A stretch of 64,000 bases of DNA from Acanthosepion esculentum (GCA_964036315.1 OZ038517.1:15295013-15359012), one strand, 5' to 3'. Positions 14,890 through 25,309 are shown, counted from the first letter of the stretch. A program made the numbers and translations. The notes: generated by a model not told the origin, from the sequence alone.

Positions 14890-16590
14890 ATGGAATCAAA
14901 CTAGTAATAAAATAATAGGAATAAGGAAAAGTGGATGTGGCCAGAGGGTTTTGATAAAAGAATCAATAATAAGATTGAATCAAACTAGTAATAAAATAAT
15001 AGGAATAATGAAGAGTGGATCTGACCAGAGGGTTGGGATAGAAAACATCAATAATAAGATGGAATGAAACTAGTAATAAAATGATAGGAATAATGAAGAG
15101 TGGATGTGGCCATAGTGTTGGGATAAAAAAATCAATAATAAGATGGAATCAAACTAGTAATAAAATAATAGGAATAATGATGAGTGGATGTGGCCAGAGG
15201 GTTTTGATAAAAGAATCAATAATAAGATGGAATCAAACTAGTAATAAAATAATAGGAATAATGAAGAGTGGATGTGGCCACAGGGTTGGGATAAAAATAA
15301 TCAATAATAAGATGGATTCAAACTAGTAATAAAATAATAGGAATAATGAAGAGTGGATCTGGCCAGAGGGTTTTGATAAGAAGCATCAATAATAAGATGG
15401 AATGAAACTAGTAATAAAATAATAGGAATAATGAAGCGTGGATCAGGCCAGTGGGTTGGGATAAAAAGCATCAATAATAAGATGGAATCAAACTAGTAAT
15501 AAAATAATAGGAATAAGGAAAAGTTTATCTGGCCAGAGTGTTGGGATAAAAAGAATCAATAATAAGATGGAATGAAACTAGTAATAAAATAATAGGAATA
15601 ATGAAGAGTGGATCTGGCCAGAGGGTTGGGATAAAAAGAATCAATAATAAGATGGAATCAACCTAGTAATAAAATAATAGGAATAATGATGAGTGGATGT
15701 GGCCAGAGTGTTGGGATAAAAAGAATCAATAATAAGATGGAATCAAACTAGTAATAAAATAATAGGAATAAGGAAAAGTGGATGTGGCCAGAGGGTTTTG
15801 ATAAAAGAATCAATAATAAGATTGAATCAAACTAGTAATAAAATAATAGGAATAATGAAGAGTGGATATGACCAGAGGGTTGGGATAGAAAACATCAATA
15901 ATAAGATGGAATGAAACTAGTAATAAAATGATAGGAATAATGAAGAGTGGATGTGGCCATAGTGTTGGGATAAAAAAATCAATAATAAGATGGAATCAAA
16001 CTAGTAATAAAATAATAGGAATAATGATGAGTGGATGTGGCCAGAGGGTTTTGATAAAAGAATCAATAATAAGATGGAATCAAACTAGTAATAAAATAAT
16101 AGGAATAATGAAGAGTGGATGTGGCCACAGGGTTGGGATAAAAATAATCAATAATAAGATGGATTCAAACTAGTAATAAAATAATAGGAATAATGAAGAG
16201 TGGATCTGGCCAGAGGGTTTTGATAAGAAGCATCAATAATAAGATGGAATGAAACTAGTAATAAAATAATAGGAATAATGAAGAGTGGATCAGGCCAGTG
16301 GGTTGGGATAAAAAGCATCAATAATAAGATGGAATCAAACTAGTAATAAAATAATAGGAATAAGGAAAAGTTTATCTGGCCAGAGTGTTGGGATAAAAAG
16401 AATCAATAATAAGATGGAATGAAACTAGTAATAAAATAATAGGAATAATGAAGAGTGGATCTGGCCAGAGGGTTGGGATAAAAAGAATCAATAATAAGAT
16501 GGAATCAACCTAGTAATAAAATAATAGGAATAATGATGAGTGGATGTGGCCAGAGTGTTGGGATAAAAAGAATCAATAATAAGATGGAAT
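14890..16590. repeat. Tandem 847-bp segmental duplication inside the satellite edge
   Basis: The segment of about 14890-15736 is repeated immediately downstream at about 15737-16590 with a constant 847-bp offset and very few differences; one is CTG versus ATG near 15021 and 15868. Each copy holds about ten monomers, including the same 1-base-deleted units. Identity ends near 15745 and 16592. Confidence 0.85.
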
Positions 16591-16935
16591 GAAACTAGTA
16601 ATAAAATAATAGGAATAATGAAGAGTGGATGTGGCCAGAGGGTTGGGATAAAAAGAATCAATAATAAGATGGAATGAAACTAGTAATAATATAATAGGAA
16701 TAATGAAGAGTGGATCTGGCCAGAGGGTTGGGATAAAAAGCATCAATAATAAGATGGAATGAAACTAGTAATAAAATAATAGGAATAATGAAGAGTGGAA
16801 GTGGCCAGAGGCTTGGGATAAAAAGCATCAATAATAAGATGGAATGAAACTAGTAATAAAATAATAGGAATACTGATGAGTGGATGTGGCCAGAGGGTTG
16901 GGATAAAAAGCATCAATAATAAGATGGAATTCAAT

Positions 16936-17307
16936 TAGTATTAAATTATTTTACTAGATCGCTGAAATAAAATGTGAGAATAAGAAGCGGTCTAACTAGT
17001 AAAATATTTGTATTATATAAGAGTGTACATACATTTGAAAATCTGTAATATTATAATGTGGAAGAAACTTATTAATTAAATTTCGAAATTACTGAAATCA
17101 TATTGTTAAAATCAGTTTTTTCACACTTCAAATTTAAATTAATTATACACAGAATAAAATTAAAGCAAAAACTCTCTAGGCAACAAATACATAAGCTTAA
17201 CAGATATTACTATTTAGACAGAAGATAGAAATTGGTGAAAACATGCAGCATATGAAACGCGAAGCCGATCAGAATATGTTCTAATGTTAGAAGTTTCATG
17301 CTCTTAG

Positions 17308-17367
<60 letters not shown>

Positions 17368-17735
17368 AATCTCGTAAATATAAGTAATTATACTCGCCTG
17401 GAATAACCTTAGGTGTTAGGGCTTGTAAATGAACAAACCAATGCCCAACGAAAAGTAAGGGTTAAAAATAGTAAGAACTAAGAACATGTACTTGAGGCGA
17501 AAACAATCGTCCAGAATCCAAGCTCAGAGTCCAAAGAAAAAAGATCCAAATCGACTAAAGCAAAAGTAACTAAGCAAAGTTCTCAATACACTAAGTAGAG
17601 CCAATCTAACTATGAACCTAAAGAGCCAGTCAAACGTACCTAGTTTTCACCTACGCGGATTGTCAGGGTACGCCGGCGTAATCTAATGATCAGCGTAGGT
17701 GAAACCTAGTTTGCCTGTTTCTTTAGTTATATATA
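16936..17735. other. AT-rich intergenic DNA, no gene seen
   Basis: Unique-looking AT-rich sequence follows the satellite, interrupted by an (AT)n tract followed by (TAA)n at 17310-17370. I found no coding pattern, RNA gene or recognised element. From 17371 to 17720 base composition is more balanced but has stops in all frames. Confidence 0.6.
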
Positions 17736-17762
17736 CATACATATACACCCCCCCACACATAA

Positions 17763-17793
<31 letters not shown>

Positions 17794-17801
17794 TATATAT
17801 A

Positions 17802-17839
<38 letters not shown>

Positions 17840-17869
17840 CATACATATATATATATATATATATATTAT

Positions 17870-17913
<44 letters not shown>

Positions 17914-17915
17914 CA
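17736..17915. repeat. Compound (TA)n / TATACATACA microsatellite
   Basis: Alternating TA runs are interrupted by ACATACAT and AGCATATA. The ORFs of repeating Tyr-Ile on both strands are translations of this tract and are not genes. The right end abuts AGCATAATGATAGGCCACG, which resembles in inverted orientation the sequence beside the Penelope-like remnant at about 30.73 kb. Confidence 0.95.
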
Positions 17916-17984
17916 TAATGATAGGCCACGTATACTTTCTTGATATGTATATAATATCTGGATAAAATAAATGAAACAAAATTG

Positions 17985-18320
17985 GGTGTTTTTTTTTTTG
18001 AAAATATTTATTTCTGTATTTTTGTATATATTTATTTATTTAATATTTCAGACCACCTAGGTCTTTCCTCAGAAATCAAATGAGATACTGTGTTTGTGGG
18101 TTTGTTTACAGCGTTTGTTTACAGCGTTTGTCGTGAAGCGTGCATGTCACGTGATGTGCAATGCGACTTTGTTTGAATTTTTGGCGGAAGACTGATGATA
18201 GTGTCTTAAATGTTGTTTAAAAGTTTTTTTTGACCATAACTCAAGAAATATTTTAAGAAATATTTTTAACTGTTGAAATATTTATGTAGATTTAAAATAT
18301 CCACGTTATGTTAATCATAA
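17985..18320 (-). mobile_element. Penelope-like element 3' flank, truncated copy
   Basis: Aligns by eye with 30318-30565. Shared landmarks in order are a TATTTCAGA motif, a TCTTTC-TCAGAAAT block, GTTTGTTTACA, a GTCACGTGAT block with TGTTTGAAT, then a TTTAAAATA(T/C)CCA end. At 30 kb this sequence lies just 3' of a GIY-YIG-type coding remnant on the minus strand; here the coding part is missing and replaced by a microsatellite and a SINE. Assignment to a Penelope-like element rests on the 30 kb copy. Confidence 0.5.
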
Positions 18321-18384
18321 AAATGGCTTTAAATACATATATATATATATATGTATTTAAACATATATATATATATATATATAT

Positions 18385-18656
18385 TTAAAGGCATTTTTAT
18401 GATTAACATTCTTTTTATAGATACAAGTTATTTAAGTATATGCTCTGTTTATAATAAACCTTATTAAATACCATTTACCGGCCTGAGTGTCCGAGAAATT
18501 TTCATAGAAAATATTCGTCCTCCGACAGGATTCGAACCTGTATCCTATACGGAACCGTCATATAGTCTGACGTGCCTTAACCCATTCGGCCACTGAGGTT
18601 CGTTCGGTTGTCAAGGTCGAATTTACTGCTTATAAACTTCAATCTTCCATGGATGA
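18385..18656 (-). mobile_element. tRNA-headed SINE, family S1, copy 1
   Basis: Minus-strand element with a tRNA-like head at 18518-18599 containing A-box-like TGGCCGAATGGGTTAAGGC and B box GGTTCGAATCC. The acceptor arms nearly pair, and there is a 5-bp CGTCA/TGACG anticodon stem and a class-II-like variable arm. The body TTTCTCGGACA-TCAGGCCGGTAAATG follows, then a tail with GTTTATAATAAA and a TATAAAAAGAATGTTAA motif. Seven heads of this family occur in the window, and shared flanks well beyond the tRNA part show these are SINEs and not tRNA genes. Confidence 0.85.
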
Positions 18657-19440
18657 AAAGACAGTAGGAAAACTACACTTAGTTCAGCCGGCGCGTTTCG
18701 TCATTCGACGAACTTTATCAAGGTAAATATGATGGTTTAATTTAGTAAAAAGTATATATTTTAGGCTCATAAATATTCAGCAAGTTAACTGAATAGATTT
18801 AGGTGTTAGATTCTAGATTACGTCATGTAGTATCTTGGAAAGGAAATTTTAAAATTTAAAGCCGCTCAATAACAGGTCAACTGTAATGTCTAGGCATTTA
18901 GACCTTAGAAGACGTCATTTAGCATACTCGCAAAAAAAGAAAAAGAAATAAAGAAGAAAAAGTTTCTTGGATGGCAATATTAGATGGACGTTGGTATTAT
19001 TCTGTTCCAAAAGTCGAAATGATGGATTCAGCTTTTTTCCTTTGAGTTTTGAACACATTTATTGCATGTGTTGGCTTGGGAAATGCCGGGGCGTAGATTA
19101 ATATTTTTATAATATTCTATGGTGGCATTTCGCTTTTGAAGAGTGTGGCATTTCTTAGACCCAAATTGTGATCGAATTTATTCTTGTGCATGACTAGTGC
19201 ATTTGTTAAATTATTATTTATGAGATCTCTTTTGTGTTTATAGACACATTTTTTTAAAATTTCTTACTTGTTTCCCCAATGTATTGTGAAGAACAGTCTA
19301 GGCAATTTATTTTATCTATGTCTAGACTGTCTCTCACAATGCATCTAACACCTAAAACTTTTCTGTTAACTTGCTGAATATTTATGAGCGTTCTGGAGTT
19401 TGGACATTTTGAGTAACTGTCAAATATATACTAGTTGCAA
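18657..19440 (-). pseudogene. Penelope-like retroelement, GIY-YIG domain remnant
   Basis: On the minus strand near 19310-19260 the translation reads CSSQYIGETSKK, the start of a GIY-YIG endonuclease as found at the C-terminus of Penelope-like elements. After a stop and frameshift in an A-run it continues near 19240-19120 with YKHKRDLINNNLTNALVMHK and FDHNLGLRNATLFKSE, the expected His-containing and downstream blocks. Further 3', near 18700, lies a GACGAAACGCG motif common in such 3' regions. Frameshifts and stops make it non-functional, and no reverse transcriptase part is present. A segment of about 50 bases (19344-19393) also occurs inverted at 18766-18815. An alternative is another retroelement carrying the same endonuclease fold. 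Confidence 0.6.
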
Positions 19441-19566
19441 AATGAAACCATCACATTTGTCTAAAGTCTTTCGAAAGTCCAACGCGTCGACTAAAAACTA
19501 ACTATAGTTTTCGTCTTGTCTTTTCATTCATTTTATCTCTTCTACAGATATTCTGCATCTGAGAAT

Positions 19567-19570
<4 letters not shown>

Positions 19571-19638
<68 letters not shown>
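19571..19638. repeat. (AC)n-(AT)n microsatellite
   Basis: About 24 CA dinucleotides followed by about ten AT dinucleotides. The purine/pyrimidine alternation is a mutational hotspot type and carries no gene. Confidence 0.97.
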
Positions 19639-19639
19639 G

Positions 19640-20098
19640 TCAATTGAAAATAAAATATAAAATAGTATTTTGTAAAAGGAGGCCGTAGACTGCCGCGTTT
19701 AAGAAGGTGCAATCAAAAAAAGCGCTCAATACAAGATCCCCAAAATTTGAGTTGTAGAGCAAAATGTAATCAGGAACCCGAAATTTCAAGTTACCACGCT
19801 ACCCGGGTTTCAACAGTTAGATCTCCTCAGGCAAGTAAGATGAAATATTTTAGTTGACACCACCACCCTTATATATGAGCATCGAAAGTTAGGGCAGAAG
19901 GGAAAAGGAGGAGGGAAAAGGCGAGAAAACAAAAACACAAAATATTTTCATCCAGGTTCGTACATACACGACAAATATTTGCTAAGGTGTCTGCACTTAG
20001 ATAACACCTCCGATCTTTCATTTAGGAGTTTGTTCTTGCTTTGGTTTGTGGCGATCATAAATGTTCTCAGATGCAGTTTATCTATATATCTATCCATC

Positions 20099-20100
<2 letters not shown>
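19640..20100. other. Intergenic, no gene seen
   Basis: Balanced-composition sequence with a short purine-rich patch at 19880-19940. I saw no coding frame or element termini. Confidence 0.5.

Positions 20101-20172
<72 letters not shown>
20101..20172. repeat. (AT)n microsatellite
   Basis: Uninterrupted TA dinucleotides over about 72 bases. Confidence 0.98.
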
Positions 20173-20174
<2 letters not shown>

Positions 20175-20282
20175 CAATGAATCATTCATACAAAATGTAG
20201 ATTAGTAAAGTTAATGATATAAAATGGCGAAATCTTTCGCAAACAAAATTTTGAAAGGTGCATTAACCTACAAATCACTCGA

Positions 20283-20574
20283 TGAATGTTATGATCCTTG
20301 TTTTTAAAAATTATAAGATGTATAAGCTCTTTCTTTAATACGCAAGTACTTTCAACTGTACATTCAGTCATCTTCAGGCATGGAAATTAGTAAAAAAACG
20401 CACTCTGTTAAATTTAAAAAAAAATCAACCTTAGCGTTGTGACTGCACGCTCCAAAAGTTTGTATCCGTTAACAATAAAACATTTAAAAAAAAACATATT
20501 TCGATTCGAATTATTTTTTTTCGTCTCGGATGCTACCTGGATTTTACCAAAAACAAAATAATTTTCATGCCTGA
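20283..20574. repeat. Dispersed repeat with inverted core, copy 1
   Basis: The outer block 20283-20389 matches 23918-24016 in direct orientation, while the inner block 20390-20560 matches 24018-24199 in inverted orientation. Here the inner block is bounded by inverted repeats TCAGGCATGGAAATTA and TAATTTTCATGCCTGA. The outer block carries CAACTGTACATTCAGTCATC, which has a more distant relative at about 24890-24930. No coding sequence was recognised. Confidence 0.75.
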
Positions 20575-20639
20575 AACGTCTGACAGTAATTTAAATGTTT
20601 AAATAACTCCTCGAAGAAATTAAGTTAATGCTTGTTAGC

Positions 20640-20646
20640 AATTTAA

Positions 20647-20728
<82 letters not shown>

Positions 20729-20802
20729 GCATGTCTGATTAAATAAATTTAATAATTTTATATATATATATATATTAATCATGTCTGATTAAATAAATTT
20801 AA

Positions 20803-20840
<38 letters not shown>

Positions 20841-20860
20841 AAGCATGTCTGATTAAATAA
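20640..20860. repeat. (AT)n with three copies of a 30-base spacer
   Basis: Three AT tracts are separated by near-identical copies of CATGTCTGATTAAATAAATT followed by TAATAATT, at about 20730, 20780 and 20845. The microsatellite and spacer were duplicated together. Confidence 0.9.
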
Positions 20861-20892
20861 ATTACAAACAGATTACAAACTACTTATTTTAT

Positions 20893-20967
20893 CATAATCC
20901 TTTCATATTCACGAATATTTTTCCTTGTATTACAATAAAAAGTATTCGTGAATATGAAAGGATTATG
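20893..20967. repeat. Inverted repeat, 27-base arms
   Basis: Left arm 20893-20919 and right arm 20941-20967 are reverse complements at 26 of 27 positions, around a 21-base AT-rich loop. The core motif is CATAATCCTTTCATATTCAC. It could extrude a hairpin or be the residue of an inverted insertion. It is not followed by a T-run of the kind expected of a terminator. Confidence 0.9.
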
Positions 20968-21066
20968 TTAAAAATAATCAGACATAATATTTGTAATTTA
21001 TTTAATCAGGCGTGCCTAAAAGAGACCTGGCTGCCTAAATACGCACATCCACACATAGCCATCCCC

Positions 21067-21068
<2 letters not shown>

Positions 21069-21137
<69 letters not shown>
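21069..21137. repeat. (AT)n microsatellite
   Basis: Uninterrupted TA repeats followed by a few CTATCT units. Confidence 0.98.
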
Positions 21138-21138
<1 letters not shown>

Positions 21139-21219
21139 TACATCTCTATATAACTACATCTCTATCTATCTACCTATCTACATAACAATATACTAAGCGA
21201 AGTTTATATGCTGCGTAAC

Positions 21220-21880
21220 ATGCAAATTACAATTTGGAGGTGCCAAAATCAAACTACAGCAATCTGAATATCGGGAAAGTGTTTAACAGAGGACATAAAA
21301 TGAAATATCGAAATCCGAAGGCGCATTGGTGTAGAGAAAGATGCCTTTCAAAAGCTAATCATAGTATTATGAAAAAGGAATATATTGTTAGAAACGAAGA
21401 AAAACGTTCAGGACTGTTATGTAATATCGGTCCTCCTATAAGCCAGTGAATGCCAGAAAATCTCCTCGCACACGCAGAAGAGATTTGAAGAAGCAGAAAT
21501 GTGGTTCCACAGAAGGATGCTGAGTATACCATGGACTGAACTTGTGAGTAGCGACGCAGTTTTAGAGAAAATATAAAACAGAAAAAATAAAACATATATG
21601 CTTAACATCAGGAAGAGATCATTGAAATGTGTAGGATACATAATGAGGAAAGAGAGCTAGGAAAATCTGATACTCACATGACATATTGAAGGCAAGAGGT
21701 ACAAAGGAAAGCAGCACGTAATGGATGGCAGGACGGGGATTATAAAATATAGCTAATGAACGAGATTTATTAAGGGCTACAAAGGACAGGGAAATATGGA
21801 GAGTCATGAATGCCCATGTCCTGAATGGACGCTGCACGTATAAGAAGAACACCGGTAATATACTTTGGACTTTTACCCAT
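21220..21880 (+). pseudogene. LINE ORF2 C-terminal fragment
   Basis: Plus-strand frames read in pieces as the C-terminal region of a non-LTR retrotransposon polymerase: EEAEMWFHRRMLSIPWTEL near 21490-21545, then a segment ending in an IMRK-type motif near 21640, then a region resembling RDREIWRVMNA near 21780. Several frameshifts and stops interrupt it. The same region occurs at 26.1, 42.6 and 54.1 kb, where it is clearer. There is no poly-A tail or target duplication that I could see. Confidence 0.75.
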
Positions 21881-21939
21881 AATAGCGATAGCATTTAAAG
21901 CGAAACTATTACCTAAAGAATTTATCAAACCTAATTTCA

Positions 21940-22968
21940 CAAAAGTTTGAAATCTGGTTTCTCAAAGCTTTGAAACCTGGTTACACACAGCTTTGAAATC
22001 TGGTTTCACAAACCTTTGAAAACTGGTTTCTCAAAGCTTTGAAACTTGGTTTCACACAGCTTTGAAATCTGATTTCACAAAGCTTTGAAATCTGGTTTCT
22101 CAAAGCTTTGAAATCTGGGTTCACAAACCTTTGAAATCTGGTTTCGACAAAGCTTTCAAATCTCGTTTCTCAAATCTTTGAAATCTGGTTTGACAAAACT
22201 TTGAAATCTGGTTTTATAAAGCTTTCAAACCTGGTTTCAAAAAGCTTTGAAATCTGGTTTCTCAAACATTGAAATCTGGTTTTATAATGCTTTGAAATCT
22301 GGTTTCAGAAAGCTTTGAAATTTGGTTTCTCAAAGCTTTGAAATCTGGTTTCACAAACCTTTGAAATCTGGTTTCTCAAAGCATTCAAATCTCGTTTCTC
22401 AAATGTTTGAAATATGGTTTGACAAAACTTTGAAATCTGGTTTTATAAAGCTTTCAAACCTGGTTTCAAAAAGCTTTCAAATCTGGTTTCAGAAAGCTTT
22501 GAAATCTGGTTTCTCAAAGCTTTCAAATCTCGTTTCTCAAATATTTGAAATCTGGTTTGACAAAACTTTGAAATCTGGTTTTATAAAGCTTTCAAACCTG
22601 GTTTCAAAAAGCTTTGAAACCTGGTTTCAGAAAGCTTTGAAATCTGGTTTCTCAAAGCTTTCAAATCTCGTTTGACAAACCTTTGAAATCTGGTTTCTCA
22701 AAGCTTTGAAATGTGCTTTTACAAAGCTTTCAAATCTGGTTTTATAAAGCTTTGAAATCTGGTTTCAGAAAGCTTCGAAATTTAGTTTCTCAAAGCCTTG
22801 AAATCTGGTTTGACAAAACTTTAAAATCTGGTTTTATAAAGCTTTCAAACCTGGTTTCAAAAAGCTTTGAAATCTGGTTCTCAAACTTTGAAATCTGGTT
22901 TCACAAAGCTTTGAAATCTGTTTTTTTTAATGCTTTGAAATTTGGTTTCACAAAACTTTGAAAAGTCA
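21940..22968. repeat. 23-bp minisatellite with higher-order repeats
   Basis: About 44 units of CTTTGAAATCTGGTTTCTCA plus AAG, with the junction AAAGCTTT being palindromic. Variants recur in order: CTCGTTTCTCAAAT or a close form lies at 22162, 22391, 22529 and 22668, spacings of 229, 138 and 139 bases, or 10, 6 and 6 units. Three units equal 69 bases, so frames stay open by chance and give ORFs of 117 and 82 codons rich in Phe-Glu-Ile-Trp-Phe. I treat these as non-coding. Confidence 0.95.
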
Positions 22969-22969
22969 G

Positions 22970-23900
22970 TAATTCTCGGTCTATTCCAACGGACGAAACG
23001 TGAATATAGTTTTATAAATATCTAACAAATATAAATTATTATTTTAATTTATAATCGTTATGTATGACGCTAATCTTCTTTAGCGTATCATTAATATTTT
23101 TTTCTAATGGATGAGACGTAAACCTGTTATGTAGGAATAAATTGCCACTGCCAACACTTTAGTTTGAACCTAGATCGCCAGTGAGCAAACACAGGCGATC
23201 CCATTATGGAATTAAATAGATCATATAACCAGAGAGGAAACGCATAAGTAGCAAGTCGCGTGACGTCTAAATGATCGCCATTTCTAGTCTATCCTCTATT
23301 ACTATTCGGATCACTATTTCTCTTCTATCCTCTGTTACTATAAGGAACGCTATTCTCTACTCTGTTCACTATACTATTTGTCTATTCGGATCACTATACG
23401 GATTACTATTCGAGCGAGTATTATCGAGCAAGTACTATTAGTGCGAGTGTTATTCGAAGGCGTCTGACACCAGTATTGTTCAACGGCGTTACTATAGTTG
23501 TATCTGCGATTGCAAAGTCTCTACTACAACGAGCATTACGGAAGTGACAACGATTATTCGTTGGCACCCCAAAAGTGTCAAACGAGTGTTTGCTGACATC
23601 ACAAAAATGTATTATATATGGACGACAATTTCAATGTTAATTTATTTTTAAATTATGTTACCTTATATCAGCAGAGCTGAAGCTAATAAGCCGTAAAGCG
23701 ACCCATTGTGCCTACTCGTTCTAACGTTAATTGGGACTCACACTCAGAAATCTACCCAAGTCCATCCGTAACATACAAGTTGAAAATACAAGTATAATAG
23801 ACTCACCCACACGTGAAAAAAAGAAAGATAATGGAGGCACTAATTATAAAAGCCAATGCTCAATAACATTAACTATGAACACAGCTACAACATACTGACC
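22970..23900. other. Intergenic; possible LTR-like segment
   Basis: AT-rich sequence, then 23270-23600, which is rich in short repeats of ACTATTCGGATCACTAT type and contains TTGGCACCCC near 23562, reminiscent of a primer-binding site after an LTR. No partner LTR or gag/pol was seen, so the LTR reading is weak. Confidence 0.25.
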
Positions 23901-23917
23901 ATGTTTAGGAAATAAAT

Positions 23918-24215
23918 GAATGTTATGATGCTTGTTTTTAAAATTATGTATAAGGTCTTTCTTTAATACGCAAGTACTTTCAACTGTACATTCAGTCATC
24001 TTCAGGCATGGAAATTATTTTGTTTTTGGTAAAATTCAGGTAGCATCCGAGACGAAAAAATTAAATGCGAATCGAAATATTTTTTATTTTTTTAAAATGT
24101 GTTATTGTTAACGGATACAAACTTTTGGAGCGTGCAGTTGCAACGCTAAGGTTGAATTTTTTGGAAAATTTAAGAGAGTGCGTTTTTTGTTTTACTAATA
24201 TGAAAATTTGAGAAT
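23918..24215. repeat. Dispersed repeat with inverted core, copy 2
   Basis: Paralogue of 20283-20574. The left block is direct and the core is flipped relative to copy 1. The core contains GGAGCGTGCAGTTGCAACGC. The right-hand inverted repeat is decayed. Confidence 0.75.
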
Positions 24216-24272
24216 TTTTTGTTGCTGTTTATCAGTCAATGTGGCATGAACTAAATTGTAAAATAAATAGAG

Positions 24273-24496
24273 CAGGGGTGGGCAAACTTTTTAGTACAAG
24301 GGCCGCATTCTAAAAATTTATAGTTTTACTGGGCCGCATAGTATATATAAACCAAAATAATTGATATTTAAAATTGGCAAAATAAAGGGCTTTTAAAGGA
24401 AAAATATAGTTTTAATAAATAACATCTTAAAACGGAACGCACGAAATTGTTTGGTGGGCCGAATGTGGCCCGCGGGCCGTAGTTTGCCCACCCCTG
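24273..24496. mobile_element. hAT-type MITE with intact TSD
   Basis: A 224-bp element bounded by 16-base inverted repeats CAGGGGTGGGCAAACT and AGTTTGCCCACCCCTG, and flanked by a perfect 8-bp target duplication AAATAGAG at 24265-24272 and 24497-24504. Eight-bp duplications and CAGGG termini are typical of hAT elements. There is no transposase, so it would depend on one supplied in trans. The preserved duplication and termini suggest a fairly young insertion. Confidence 0.9.
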
Positions 24497-24593
24497 AAAT
24501 AGAGTAATGTCTCATCCCGAAAATTTGCACGTTGATAAACTCCTACAACAAATTCATTGTAATATAAATTGAACTGCACCACATATTTGATAG

Positions 24594-24750
<157 letters not shown>

Positions 24751-24849
24751 TAAATAGGCACATTTCCCTGAATACAACAGACAAGGTGCTTTTATTTAGT
24801 TTCTTATACAATTTCTCATGCGATCTAATAATTTTTTTCTTTTCGGATG

Positions 24850-25175
24850 ATAAATTATATAAAAACTGTCCGAATGTTGCTTTTTTTTATCCTAGCGCTT
24901 TCAGCTATACATTTAGCCATTTTCAAGGATTATATTTTAACTGTTATAATAAGAAATACTTTGTTGTATGTATGTTTTATAAAATATTTTCATTTTTATT
25001 ATTCAAAACACGGTCCAGATATTATGTCCATGTTCAAAGTTAATATTATTAAGTGTTGGTTTGTTTGTTTTTATTAATAAGGCTTCCGTTATTTTTAGCA
25101 TCATCTACATGCCAAAAAAAAAAAGGCTAAAAATAAAATTGTTATGTTTAACATTGTTTTTATAGGTACAAGTAT
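24850..25175. other. Degenerate dispersed repeat, no gene
   Basis: 24890-24930 distantly resembles the outer block of the 20.3 and 23.9 kb repeats. The rest is AT-rich. Small ORFs of 145 and 76 codons overlap each other and the microsatellite and show no protein-like conservation. Confidence 0.45.
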
Positions 25176-25177
25176 CT

Positions 25178-25229
25178 AAGTAAATGCTCTGTTTATAATA
25201 AATACTGTTTATTATAAACAGAGCATTTA

Positions 25230-25232
<3 letters not shown>
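25178..25232. repeat. Perfect 25-bp hairpin from SINE tails
   Basis: Arms 25178-25202 and 25208-25232 are exact reverse complements with a five-base loop. Each arm is the tail motif of SINE family S1 (GTAAATGCTCTGTTTATAAT), so two truncated tails meet tail to tail. An (AT)n tract follows immediately. Confidence 0.92.

Positions 25233-25233
<1 letters not shown>

Positions 25234-25290
<57 letters not shown>
25234..25290. repeat. (AT)n microsatellite
   Basis: Uninterrupted TA repeats fused to the end of the SINE-tail hairpin. Confidence 0.97.
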
Positions 25291-25293
<3 letters not shown>

Positions 25294-25309
25294 AGCATAT
25301 CACCCCAAG

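Larger units (their letters stand above)
12156..16935. repeat. 85-bp satellite, divergent edge
   Basis: The same satellite family continues for about 57 more monomers, but with many substitutions and 1-3 base indels, so monomers vary at about 82-86 bp. Variants absent from the core appear, such as GGTTTTGATAAAAGAATC, GTGGCCTGAGGG and GGAATAAGGAGAGTGG. The change from exact phase to decay is abrupt at about 12.14 kb. Some stretches of 84-bp monomers happen to keep an open frame, giving 81-codon ORFs at 15081 and 15928 that are simply repeat translations. The array ends at about 16935 in unrelated AT-rich sequence. Confidence 0.95.

Noticed and set aside
15081..16173. Two identical 81-codon ORFs in the satellite edge
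   Set aside because: They translate 84-bp satellite monomers that happen to stay in frame, and their identity comes from the 847-bp duplication.
1..16935. CRISPR array
   Set aside because: There are no unique spacers between repeats; whole monomers repeat head to tail in a eukaryotic context.
22322..22961. 117- and 82-codon ORFs with a Phe-Glu-Ile-Trp-Phe repeat
   Set aside because: They come from the 23-bp minisatellite, where three units make 69 bases; frames break elsewhere in the array and no start or signal context is seen.
23140..23600. LTR retrotransposon with TTGGCACCCC primer site
   Set aside because: No second LTR, polypurine tract or gag/pol could be seen, so it was kept only as a weak note.
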